The notes beneath the pieces were generated by a model. That model was not told the DNA's origin, searched no databases, and was given only the letters and a program-made list of their open reading frames with translations. A DNA stretch of 64,000 bases from Lachnospiraceae oral taxon 107 str. F0167 (GTDB taxonomy: Bacteria > Bacillota > Clostridia > Lachnospirales > Lachnospiraceae): the NCBI GenBank assembly GCA_000209465.1, contig GL890583.1, positions 284,044 through 348,043 on the forward strand, in the 5' to 3' direction. Position 1 is the stretch's first letter, and each line of letters begins with the position of its first letter. The translations under genes and the position numbers were made by a program. This document shows, in pieces, positions 1 to 7,842 of the stretch.

Positions 1-2
1 AG

Positions 3-734
3 GCTGCTAAAGTAGCAGAGATAGCGAATAATGCTGATGATGTGGTAAAACATAATTCTATAGCGGAGGGAATAGCAAAGAGTGTTGATGAGGCTGCAAA
101 CGCAGGTGGGGCGGAAGAGCCTAAGGTAAAGCTTCCTGATATTAATAAACCAAATGAGCCTAAGATAGAAGTTCCTGAAATTAATAAAATAAGCGAAACT
201 AAGCCTGTAAAACCGATTTTGGAAATTGGAGAAAATACTTCTGATGCAGGTAAAGCAGGTAAGGGAAGTGTATTTGATGATGTAAAACCGGGAGATAAGA
301 AAACACTGGCTGATAAAGTTGATGATGCAGCTAAAACGACGGATAAAGCTGCTAATATAAAAGAGGCGATACAAAAAAGTGATAATGCGAGAAAATGGGG
401 AGTGCTTGAGGATGGAACAAATCAAGGCGTAAAACATTTTTCAGAATATTGGGATAAATATCCTGATAGAATTCCATCATTAGAAGAAAGATTGGGAGTA
501 GCGTCTGGAGATTTTAATAATTCGCTTGAAGGTTTTAATAATTTTACGGAACAAGCAGAAAAAGTTATACATGAGGCGGAATTGAGTGGAAATGTAAGAA
601 ATATTAATGGGAAATCAATATACTATATAGACGGTGCAGCAAAACCAAAGAAAGGCGTTGTTGTAATTGTAAAGGATGGTAAACTTCAGTCCATGATGCC
701 GAGTGATATAAAGTCCTTTAATAAGTTACAATAA
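3..734 (+). CDS. 3' end of a large toxin-like secreted protein (5' end outside window)
   Basis: The reading frame is open from the window edge, so only the C-terminal part (about 243 codons) is present. The first ~110 residues are low-complexity, rich in Ala, Lys, Asp and Pro (repeats such as PKVKLPDINKP and PKIEVPEINK), which looks like a linker. The last ~100 residues form a compact domain with an alternating hydrophobic end (GVVVIVKDGK, then SMMPSDIKSF). A long variable linker followed by a small C-terminal domain, with a small unrelated gene 13 bp downstream, is the usual layout of polymorphic or contact-dependent toxins. The ending loosely resembles RelE/BECR-type RNase tips, but I cannot name a family. 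Toxin function is an inference. Confidence 0.5.
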   Translation, partial: AAKVAEIANNADDVVKHNSIAEGIAKSVDEAANAGGAEEPKVKLPDINKPNEPKIEVPEINKISETKPVKPILEIGENTSDAGKAGKGSVFDDVKPGDKKTLADKVDDAAKTTDKAANIKEAIQKSDNARKWGVLEDGTNQGVKHFSEYWDKYPDRIPSLEERLGVASGDFNNSLEGFNNFTEQAEKVIHEAELSGNVRNINGKSIYYIDGAAKPKKGVVVIVKDGKLQSMMPSDIKSFNKLQ

Positions 735-747
735 TTTGGTTATATTA

Positions 748-1167
748 ATGAAGATAAAAATTAATAATATTTATGTAGACGGTTGGGAGCGATTTGTAGA
801 AGGCAATACCCCTGATAATAGAAATATAACTGTTCATTTTCTTGAATACAGTGAGTATATTACTCAATATGAAATATCAAAGATAAAAAAGATTGGGGAT
901 GTATTAGAGGGGGATATTAGAATAGATTTTGTTACTCATTCATTTATTACAAAAGATAAATTAATGTTTATTCAACCTATTAAAGAATCGTCACATATAA
1001 GAGCAATTATAGAAGTAGAGAATGTGGAGGATGATTATTCTATTTATGCTAGAACAAACATATGTGACAAAAATATTTTAGTGGAATTTGAAAGAAAAGT
1101 TCAATATAATATAGGAGATAGGTTATATTTGGAGGGATCTTTAGAAATAGATTTGGATATGGTTTAA
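748..1167 (+). CDS. Small protein of unknown function, candidate immunity protein
   Basis: About 139 residues, acidic, no signal peptide, no membrane segment; beta-rich by eye (repeated VEFERKV and IDFVTHSFI patterns). I do not recognise the family. It starts 13 bp after the stop of the toxin-like gene. The ATG at 748 is chosen over the in-frame TTG at 736. No good ribosome binding site is visible for either, which suggests translational coupling to the gene before it. The position directly behind a toxin-like C-terminus is the only argument for an immunity role. Confidence 0.45.
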   Translation: MKIKINNIYVDGWERFVEGNTPDNRNITVHFLEYSEYITQYEISKIKKIGDVLEGDIRIDFVTHSFITKDKLMFIQPIKESSHIRAIIEVENVEDDYSIYARTNICDKNILVEFERKVQYNIGDRLYLEGSLEIDLDMV

Positions 1168-1198
1168 TAAAAACATAGAGAACATATAATTTAAAATT

Positions 1199-1338
1199 TG
1201 GCTAAAGTGTAAATGTTAATGAAACTTAAAAAATAAAAATATTTAAGTTACATTTAGTTTTAAAGAATCGCTGAAGTGTAAAGTTTAATGCAACTAAAAA
1301 AAGTGTGATTATATAAGTTGCATTTAGTATTACAAAAG
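1199..1338. repeat. Two imperfect tandem ~70-bp copies, each with a hairpin
   Basis: Copy 1 (1199-1268) and copy 2 (1269-1338) share GTGTAAA, TTAATG.AACT and a downstream TAAGTT.CATTTAGT. In each copy TTAATG(x)AACT pairs with AAGTT(x)CATT, giving a stem of about 11 bp around an A/T-rich loop. Copy 2 has C in one arm and G in the other where copy 1 has A and A, so its stem is the better paired. The block lies between the immunity candidate and the IS1634 element. No ORF is seen in it. Confidence 0.6.
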
Positions 1339-1348
1339 CAAGGAAATA

Positions 1349-1389
1349 TAACATTTATAGTACAAAAATGATGCAATAAGTGTTATAAT
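1349..1389. repeat. 41-bp direct repeat, left copy (IS1634 target duplication)
   Basis: Identical over 41 bp to 3547-3587, directly outside the two inverted-repeat ends of the insertion sequence. Long, variable target duplications are a known property of the IS1634 family, so this is best read as the insertion scar. Confidence 0.85.
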
Positions 1390-1506
1390 CCCGTCTTCAA
1401 CAGTTTAAGAAAACAAAAATGCCTTAAGCCCTTGTAAAATAAGAGCTTTTGGCATTTTTTATTACTAGAAATGTTGTATGGACTTCTCATTTATGCACAA
1501 AATATT

Positions 1507-3402
1507 TCACAAAATTTTCTTTATTTTTTTGTGCAATTCTTTGGGTTGATAATACTTTCTGTCCAGTTTCAGGTCATAAATGGCATTTAATGCGTTAAGC
1601 GTCTGTGAGCCTTTATATGTTGACATATAGTACATATCTTGTACATTGGATACCTTCATGTTTTGTAACGTTTCTATTATATTCGATGTTGTGAAATGCT
1701 TTTTTCCTGTTTTCAGCTTTGCCCCATATTCATCAAGCTGAGCTTCCAGCAATCTGTAAACAAGAAGTGCAGTGTAACAGATCATAAAGTGGGCAGTGAT
1801 GCGTTCTCTTGTTTGATGAAAAACAGGTCTTGCACACAGGTTAGTTTTCATTATTCTGAAACAGTCTTCTATTTTGTAACGCTTCTCATTAATAGATAAA
1901 ATGCTATGTATAAACTCTGCCTCAGACTCATTTTTATCCATTTGAAGATTTGTTGCAATGGCATAGTACCCATCATATTTTTCTTCCTGATTTATTCTTT
2001 CCTGATCCAGTTCATATTCATCCTTTACATCTGCTGACGACTTATGATTCCTTTTAATAAAACGAGTCACATCGTGTGGTCCTTTCTTATAGGATTGAGG
2101 ATCAATGTTTTCAAGGAGTCGTTTAGCTCGTTCTATCTGATTGTTTCTTATATTCCGCTGATATTCCATCATTTTCCTGGAAAAGGTAACAACAATAGTC
2201 TGCTTGAGTATGGCTTTTGATTTGACAGTTTTTGTTCTTCCATTTTTGTATAATTTCTTCTCTGTAAGACCGACATCCACTGCTCGATCAGCTGTCAATA
2301 TTTTAAAGACTCGGTCATCGTAGAGAGAACGGTTGTTTTCATCAAACCTATCAAATGTCTTCATGTATTCGATAGATGCAGCTTTTCCATCAGAAAGTAG
2401 GTGGTAATCAGAGTCATTAAATACAGCGGTCTGCAAAACATCTGAAAGTTTTTTTACAGACTGAGTAACAATAAAGGCTCGTCCTCCCATACTGTTAAAA
2501 AGTCGTATATCAATGGAATTTAGTCCGGCATCAGCACAATAGATAAACTTTTTACCTTTGAACATTTGCGTTATCTTCTTTTCAAGAGGGATAGCAAGCG
2601 TTTGTTCACTTTCAGATCCTGAAGCCATACATATTGAGATGGGAATTCCTTTTGCATCAATGAAAAGCCCCATTTCTACAAGCGGGTTGGGACGATGTTC
2701 CTTTGAAGGACCATAAAGTCTAAATCCTTTAAGAATCTCACCTGTCACTTCATCTACAATAACATCTTCGGTTTCAGTTTCAAAATAATAATTAGTACAG
2801 TCAAAGTAACAGATTGATTGATCTCTTTTTATAATATTTCCACTTTGTTCGTATAGGTAAGAGATATACTCATCATAGTTCCTATAAAGAATATCCATAG
2901 TATGAAGAATGTGTTGGTATCCAAAAGAAGGTTGCTCAAAGTATCGGTCAAGGCGGTCATATGTTCCAAGTTTAGAGTGTGGGTCCAGAATTCTTGCAAA
3001 TGTTAGAAATCGATTTACCTCATTAGGATCAAATGTAACCTTTGACCCGTCAGTAACCTTTTTAAAAAAGTCATTAACATTTAGCTTATGATAAATGGCT
3101 TGTAGGAAGAAGTAACCAATATCGAGGTTTGTAGATTCTGACACAATCGAATCAGAGGCTAATACTTTTTCAGAGAAGTCAATCTTTTGTTCCATAGAAA
3201 TTTTTCCGTTTTTCTGCTGTTCATTTGCTTTTTCAACCTGTTGTTTTGCATAACTCAGGGGGTCCTCAATTCCCTGAGCAAGCAGTTCGGAATGCTTTCC
3301 AATTCGTGAGACATTTCTGGTGGAAGTTTTCTTACCGTTTCTAAAACCAACCTGAATAAAGTAGGTTGGATCTTTTGATTTCCTGTCGTAGTTTAGTTTC
3401 AT
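1507..3402 (-). CDS. IS1634-family DDE transposase
   Basis: 631 residues from the chosen ATG at 3402 (MKLNYDRKSKDPTYF); an in-frame upstream extension to 3462 is less likely. Cut-and-paste transposase of the IS4/IS1634 group. Visible features: a catalytic-core D in YFDCTNYYFE, a second D in IYCADAGLN, and the C-terminal YKIEDCFRIMKTNL, which fits the Y-(2)-R-(3)-E-(6)-K type signature with the catalytic E. The N-terminal ~40 residues are the usual start of this family. The frame is intact. Family is confident; activity is inferred from intact ends and target duplication. Confidence 0.88.
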   Translation of the reverse strand: MKLNYDRKSKDPTYFIQVGFRNGKKTSTRNVSRIGKHSELLAQGIEDPLSYAKQQVEKANEQQKNGKISMEQKIDFSEKVLASDSIVSESTNLDIGYFFLQAIYHKLNVNDFFKKVTDGSKVTFDPNEVNRFLTFARILDPHSKLGTYDRLDRYFEQPSFGYQHILHTMDILYRNYDEYISYLYEQSGNIIKRDQSICYFDCTNYYFETETEDVIVDEVTGEILKGFRLYGPSKEHRPNPLVEMGLFIDAKGIPISICMASGSESEQTLAIPLEKKITQMFKGKKFIYCADAGLNSIDIRLFNSMGGRAFIVTQSVKKLSDVLQTAVFNDSDYHLLSDGKAASIEYMKTFDRFDENNRSLYDDRVFKILTADRAVDVGLTEKKLYKNGRTKTVKSKAILKQTIVVTFSRKMMEYQRNIRNNQIERAKRLLENIDPQSYKKGPHDVTRFIKRNHKSSADVKDEYELDQERINQEEKYDGYYAIATNLQMDKNESEAEFIHSILSINEKRYKIEDCFRIMKTNLCARPVFHQTRERITAHFMICYTALLVYRLLEAQLDEYGAKLKTGKKHFTTSNIIETLQNMKVSNVQDMYYMSTYKGSQTLNALNAIYDLKLDRKYYQPKELHKKIKKIL

Positions 3403-3476
3403 ATATTTATTATACAACAACATACAACATAATACAACATAAAAATAAAAAGATTTTGACAAAGAAAGACATAGAA

Positions 3477-3498
3477 AAAGCCGCAGGAATGCGGCTTT
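3477..3498 (-). terminator. Hairpin upstream of the IS1634 transposase
   Basis: AAAGCCGCA / TGCGGCTTT, a 9-bp stem with loop GGAA, just inside the right IS end and 75 bp upstream of the transposase start. Hairpins here commonly block read-through transcription into transposase genes; that role is inferred. Confidence 0.55.
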
Positions 3499-3546
3499 GA
3501 AGACAATTTTAATGTTTTTATTTTAGTAGTAACTGTTGAAGACCCG

Positions 3547-3587
3547 TAACATTTATAGTACAAAAATGATGCAATAAGTGTTATAAT
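3547..3587. repeat. 41-bp direct repeat, right copy (IS1634 target duplication)
   Basis: Exact copy of 1349-1389, directly outside the right inverted repeat of the IS1634 element. Confidence 0.85.
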
Positions 3588-3737
3588 GTAAGTATTATGG
3601 AAGACAGTTTGGGTGTATAAATGCCATTTTATGGCATTACAAATAAGTGGACTTTAATCGAATTTTTTAAGTGTAGGACTAATTTCCACTTGTAAAATAC
3701 CATTATGAGACACCCCGGCAGCTACCCATAATTAGAG

Positions 3738-4024
3738 TTATCTATTTTTCAGAAGATAGGGTTTTAAAACAATCCTATCTTTTTCAATTTCCTCTATACC
3801 ATATGCTATAAGTTTTTCATAGAGGTCAGGATACATAAAGGATGCAACCTCTAAAGGACTCCTGCCACCAAATTTTTCAACGGGTGCTGAGTTTATATGG
3901 CTTAGTACAATGTTAAGTGCATCTTGATCAGTTAACCCAAGAGATGCTAAGTCCGTCTGCTTTGGAAGTATATACCGTAGTCTTATGTGGTTGTTTTCTA
4001 AAGATCCTTTTTGTCTGGAGATAA
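3738..4024 (-). pseudogene. C-terminal remnant of an IS30-family transposase
   Basis: Reading the minus strand from about 4024 gives QKGSLENNHIRLRYILPK, then VLSHINSAPVEKFGGRSP and a C-terminal LKPYLLKNR before a stop at 3738-3740. This is the last ~95 residues of an IS30-family transposase, including the catalytic E region (ENNH) and the family's typical S-INS-P-GG-(R/K)-(S/T)-P end. It resembles the complete IS30 transposase near 27 kb but is not a copy of it. No N-terminal part or start codon is present, so it is a relic. The interval 3588-3737 holds only a short ATGCCATTTTATGGCAT hairpin and no gene. Confidence 0.8.
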
Positions 4025-4053
4025 ATTATTGCTAAATTATTATATTCCGTTTC

Positions 4054-4082
4054 TTGACTTGCAAAAGATAAAAAAGTATAAT
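4054..4082 (+). promoter_or_regulatory. Sigma-A type promoter of the yloC operon
   Basis: TTGACT at 4054-4059 and TATAAT at 4077-4082, separated by 17 bp, 39 bp upstream of the yloC start. Near-consensus match. Confidence 0.75.
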
Positions 4083-4120
4083 TAAACCCATATGTCATAA
4101 ACCTGAATGGAGATAAAACA

Positions 4121-4999
4121 TTGATAAAGAGTATGACAGGCTTTGGTAGAGCCGAAGAAATAACGGGTGATTATAAACTGTCTATAGAGATTAAGTCTGT
4201 AAATCACAGATATTTGGATCTGAATATAAAAATGCCAAGAAGATTTTTCCCCTTTGAAGCTGAGATAAGAAATATTGTAAAAGAATATGTTTCAAGGGGC
4301 AAAGTAGACCTTTTTATAAACTATCTGGATTTTAAAGATAAGGCAGGCGGAGTATATCTGAATAAAAATATAGTGGAAAAGTATTTGGATATAGGGAATG
4401 AGCTCTGTGAGGATTATAATATATTTGATGATTTAAAGGTATCGCATATATTAAATCTTCCGGATGTGATAAGCATTGATGAGCCGAAGCTGGATGAGGA
4501 AGAGATAAAGGCGATTTTATTTAAGGTATTAAAAAATGCCTGTACTTCATTTTATAATACAAGATTGGCAGAGGGTGAAAAGCTCTTTGAAGATGTAAAT
4601 TCAAAGATTGAACTGCTTTTATCCACCACAAAGGATATCCAGGACAGATACCCTGCGGTTTTGGAAGAATATAAGAGTAAGCTTATATTAAAGGTAAATG
4701 AACTTTTAAACGGTGCAAGTATTGAGGATAACAGGATTGCTACGGAAGTGACTCTTTATGCGGATAAAATCTGTGTGGATGAGGAGGTCGTAAGACTTAT
4801 CAGCCATATAAATGCAATGTCGGATGAGATGAAACTTGATACAGGTATTGGAAGAAAACTCGATTTCCTTGCTCAGGAGATGAATCGAGAGGCAAATACC
4901 ATTCTTTCAAAATCAACTGATTTAAATATTGCAAACTATGCTATAATATTAAAAACGGAAATAGAGAAAATAAGGGAACAGATTCAAAACATAGAATAG
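4121..4999 (+). CDS. yloC: YicC/YloC-family endoribonuclease
   Basis: 292 residues, full length for the family. The start is TTG, preceded by GGAG; the protein then reads IKSMTGFGRAE, the conserved YicC N-terminus. The C-terminal DUF1732 part carries the conserved GRKLDFLAQEMNRE segment with acidic residues thought to bind metal. YicC-family proteins are RNases implicated in RNA turnover. The gene is first in a run with gmk (7 bp gap) and rpoZ, an order conserved across Firmicutes, and has a strong promoter upstream. Confidence 0.92.
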   Translation: MIKSMTGFGRAEEITGDYKLSIEIKSVNHRYLDLNIKMPRRFFPFEAEIRNIVKEYVSRGKVDLFINYLDFKDKAGGVYLNKNIVEKYLDIGNELCEDYNIFDDLKVSHILNLPDVISIDEPKLDEEEIKAILFKVLKNACTSFYNTRLAEGEKLFEDVNSKIELLLSTTKDIQDRYPAVLEEYKSKLILKVNELLNGASIEDNRIATEVTLYADKICVDEEVVRLISHINAMSDEMKLDTGIGRKLDFLAQEMNREANTILSKSTDLNIANYAIILKTEIEKIREQIQNIE

Positions 5000-5006
5000 A
5001 GGAAAT

Positions 5007-5639
5007 ATGACTGATGGAATATTAGTTGTTGTATCAGGTTTTTCGGGTTCAGGTAAAGGAACGCTGATGAAAAAGCTTGTCTCAGAATATGATAATTATG
5101 CATTATCCGTTTCTGCTACAACAAGAACTCCAAGAACAGGGGAGCAAGAGGGAAGAGAATATTTTTTTAAAAGCAGACAGGAGTTTGAAAAACTCATAGA
5201 AAATGACGAATTGATAGAATATGCCGCTTTTTGTAATAATTACTACGGTACGCCGAGAGATTATGTGCTGGAGCAAAGAAAGAAAGGAAAGGATGTTATT
5301 CTTGAGATAGAAGTACAGGGAGCATTAAAGGTAAAGGGAAAATATCCGGATGCCATGCTTATATTTATCACACCGCCAAATGCCGATATTTTAAAAGACA
5401 GGCTTGTAAACCGCGGCACAGAATGTGCGGATGCAATAAAAGCAAGATTACAACAGGCTGTATGGGAAGCCGGATGTATGGATAAATACGACTATGTACT
5501 TATAAATGATGATTTGGACAGAGCCGTAAAAGAGCTTAATGAAATTATTGTAAAGCGTGGAGCTTTGAAAAAAAATAACACAGAATTTATAGAAAAAATA
5601 AAAGATGATTTAAAGACGATTTTTAGGGAGGAAGAATAA
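5007..5639 (+). CDS. gmk: Guanylate kinase
   Basis: 210 residues; phosphorylates GMP to GDP with ATP. The P-loop is GFSGSGKGT near residue 11; the GMP-binding ATTRTPRTGEQEGREYFF follows near residue 39. The lid region holds LVNRGTE. Standard length. It lies between yloC and rpoZ; its stop is followed directly by the rpoZ ATG, so the two are co-translated. The start ATG has a GAGG ribosome binding site a few bases upstream. Confidence 0.96.
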   Translation: MTDGILVVVSGFSGSGKGTLMKKLVSEYDNYALSVSATTRTPRTGEQEGREYFFKSRQEFEKLIENDELIEYAAFCNNYYGTPRDYVLEQRKKGKDVILEIEVQGALKVKGKYPDAMLIFITPPNADILKDRLVNRGTECADAIKARLQQAVWEAGCMDKYDYVLINDDLDRAVKELNEIIVKRGALKKNNTEFIEKIKDDLKTIFREEE

Positions 5640-5885
5640 ATGTTACACCCATCATATAGTGAGCTTATTAATGTTGCAAATGCCGATGTGGATCCGGGAG
5701 AGGCACCTGTAGTACAGAGCAGATATTCAATAGTTATTGCCAGTGCAAAAAGAGCCAGACAGATTATTGACGGTGATGTACCTGAGGTGAAGGCTGACGG
5801 CAAAAAACCGCTGTCAATTGCTGTTGAAGAACTGTTTGAGCAGAAAGTTAGAATACTAAATGATGATCCTGATAATAAAGCTTAA
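5640..5885 (+). CDS. rpoZ: RNA polymerase omega subunit
   Basis: 81 residues. Carries the omega signature VIASAKRARQI near residue 36 and the KPLSIAVEELFEQKV segment. It helps assemble and stabilise beta-prime in RNA polymerase. The ATG begins at the base after the gmk stop, and the GGGAGGAAG ribosome binding site lies inside the gmk end. A terminator follows, closing the yloC-gmk-rpoZ unit. Confidence 0.94.
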   Translation: MLHPSYSELINVANADVDPGEAPVVQSRYSIVIASAKRARQIIDGDVPEVKADGKKPLSIAVEELFEQKVRILNDDPDNKA

Positions 5886-5900
5886 GAATCATTTTGATTT

Positions 5901-5927
5901 GCCATCATTTTTATGATGGCTTTTTAT
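5901..5927 (+). terminator. Intrinsic terminator after rpoZ
   Basis: GCCATCAT, loop TTTT, ATGATGGC, followed by TTTTTATT. Perfect 8-bp stem with a T-run; ends the yloC-gmk-rpoZ transcript. Confidence 0.85.
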
Positions 5928-5961
5928 TAATATCAGGAAAGATTTATATTGAAAGGTTTAT

Positions 5962-7284
5962 ATGAAGATGTCGATGGTGTCACTGGGATGTGACAAAAAC
6001 ACTGTGGATTCAGAGATGATGCTGGGTCTTATGAATGAAAAAGGATTTGAATATACCGATATAGATGAAGAAGCCGAGGTAATGATAATAAATACCTGCG
6101 GTTTTATACAATCCGCAAAGGAAGAGAGCATAAATGCAATCCTTGATGCGGCAAGACTTAAAGAGGATGGTGCTCTGAAAGCATTGATAGTGACAGGATG
6201 TCTTGCTCAAAGATATAAGGATGAGATAATAAAGGAGATACCTGAGGTAGACGCATTACTTGGAACATCAAGTTTTGATAAAATAGTTGAAACTGTTGAG
6301 GATGTGCTTGGCGGAGAGATAAAAAATGAATTTCTTGACCTTGACAGACTGCCGTCAATTTCAAATAAAAGAAAAAACTCCACAGGAGGATACTATGCCT
6401 ATCTAAAGATAGCGGAGGGATGTAATAAGAATTGTACTTATTGTATTATTCCGTCACTTAGGGGAAATTACAGAAGTTATCCTATGGATGATTTAATAAC
6501 ACAGGCAAAGGATCTGGCGGCTCAGGGAATAAAGGAGCTTATTCTTGTAGCTCAGGAGACCACACTTTACGGAGTGGATCTATATGGCGAGAAAACCCTG
6601 CCAAAGCTTTTAAAAGAGCTTGCGAAAGTGTCAGGTATAGAATGGATCAGGATATTATATTGTTATCCTGAGGAGATTACAGACGAACTTATAGATGTGA
6701 TAGCAAATGAGGAAAAAGTCTGCAAATATCTTGATATACCTATACAGCATGCTTCCGACAATATTTTAAGAAGAATGGCAAGAAGAACCACACATGATGA
6801 TTTGGTGAGTATTATAGGAAAGCTCAGAAAAAATATACCGGGTATTACTCTTAGAACCACTATAATTTCAGGATTCCCCGGAGAAACTGAAAAAGATCTT
6901 GAAACGGTAATCAAATTTATAAAGGAAATGAAATTTGAAAGACTTGGAGTTTTTACATATAGTGAAGAAGAGGGTACTGTTGCCGCAGGATTTGAAAATC
7001 AGATAGATGAAGAGGAAAAAGAGGCAAGAAGAGACAGAATAATGAGAGTTCAGCAGGAAGTCTCAGAAAACAATCTTTTAAATATGGTCGGAAGGACATT
7101 TAAAGTACTTATAGAGGGAAGACTTCCCGAAGAAAATGTATATATCGGAAGAACTTATATGGATGTTCCGGGAGTTGACGGATATGTTTTTGTAAATACT
7201 GATAAAAACTTTATATCCGGAGATTTTTGCGATGTCATAATCACAGGTTCATCAGAATATGATTTGATAGGAGATGTACTATGA
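5962..7284 (+). CDS. rimO: Ribosomal protein S12 methylthiotransferase RimO
   Basis: 440 residues. Radical-SAM enzyme that adds a methylthio group to an aspartate of ribosomal protein S12. N-terminal MTTase domain begins MVSLGCDKNTVDSE (Cys ligand of the auxiliary cluster, with further Cys in INTCGFI and TGCLAQR). The radical-SAM CxxxCxxC is in GCNKNCTYCIIPSLRG. A C-terminal TRAM-type region follows. The SLGCDKN and CTYCIIPS forms separate it from MiaB. The ATG at 5962 is preceded by GAAAGG. It overlaps pgsA by 4 bp (ATGA). Confidence 0.95.
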   Translation: MKMSMVSLGCDKNTVDSEMMLGLMNEKGFEYTDIDEEAEVMIINTCGFIQSAKEESINAILDAARLKEDGALKALIVTGCLAQRYKDEIIKEIPEVDALLGTSSFDKIVETVEDVLGGEIKNEFLDLDRLPSISNKRKNSTGGYYAYLKIAEGCNKNCTYCIIPSLRGNYRSYPMDDLITQAKDLAAQGIKELILVAQETTLYGVDLYGEKTLPKLLKELAKVSGIEWIRILYCYPEEITDELIDVIANEEKVCKYLDIPIQHASDNILRRMARRTTHDDLVSIIGKLRKNIPGITLRTTIISGFPGETEKDLETVIKFIKEMKFERLGVFTYSEEEGTVAAGFENQIDEEEKEARRDRIMRVQQEVSENNLLNMVGRTFKVLIEGRLPEENVYIGRTYMDVPGVDGYVFVNTDKNFISGDFCDVIITGSSEYDLIGDVL

Positions 7285-7820
7285 ATTTGCCAAACAAACT
7301 GACAGTTCTAAGAGTATTATTGATACCTTTTTTTGTGGCAAGCCTTTTGTATAAAGCCGGAGAAGATTATAATTTCAGAATAATTGCACTTATAATATTT
7401 ATTATTGCGGCACTTACAGATACTCTTGACGGTATGATTGCAAGAAAATATAGTCTTATCACCGATTTCGGCAAGTTTATGGATCCTTTGGCGGATAAGG
7501 TTTTGGTTTGTTCGGGGCTTATCTGCTTTGTAGAGCTTAGACAATTAAGCTCGGTTATAGTACTTACAGTTATTGCAAGGGAATTTATTATAAGCGGTAT
7601 AAGGCTTGTAGCATCAGATAACGGAGTAGTTATTGCAGCGGCAATGTCCGGTAAATTAAAGACTGTAGTACAGATGATTACAGTGATTTTACTTATAATG
7701 AATCTGCCACAGCTGAGTCTTGTAACAAATATATGCATTATTTTAATGTTGTTCCTTACAATTTTCTCTTTATGTGAGTATATTATAAAGAATAAGAATG
7801 TTATAATGAGTAGTAAATAA
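7281..7820 (+). CDS. pgsA: CDP-diacylglycerol-glycerol-3-phosphate 3-phosphatidyltransferase
   Basis: 179 residues, integral membrane. Makes phosphatidylglycerol phosphate, the committed step to phosphatidylglycerol and cardiolipin. It carries the CDP-alcohol phosphatase motif DG-x2-AR-x8-G-x3-D-x3-D, seen as DGMIARKYSLITDFGKFMD. Several hydrophobic helices (start NKLTVLRVLLIPFFV, end IILMLFLTIFSL). ATGA overlap with rimO. A cardiolipin synthase gene lies further along (39.8 kb). Confidence 0.94.
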   Translation: MNLPNKLTVLRVLLIPFFVASLLYKAGEDYNFRIIALIIFIIAALTDTLDGMIARKYSLITDFGKFMDPLADKVLVCSGLICFVELRQLSSVIVLTVIAREFIISGIRLVASDNGVVIAAAMSGKLKTVVQMITVILLIMNLPQLSLVTNICIILMLFLTIFSLCEYIIKNKNVIMSSK

Positions 7821-7842
7821 AGCATTATGTAAAGGAGTAGAA

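Larger units (their letters stand above)
1390..3546 (-). mobile_element. IS1634-family insertion sequence, apparently complete
   Basis: A 2157-bp element carrying one transposase gene on the minus strand. The ends are imperfect inverted repeats: left CCCGTCTTCAACAGTT, right (reverse complement) CGGGTCTTCAACAGTT, 16 bp with two mismatches. It is bounded by 41-bp identical direct repeats. Near the left end a hairpin with an AAAATGCC/GGCATTTT stem and T-run (about 1419-1462) lies beyond the transposase stop. With an intact ORF, matched ends and a perfect duplication, this looks like a recent insertion. Confidence 0.88.
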
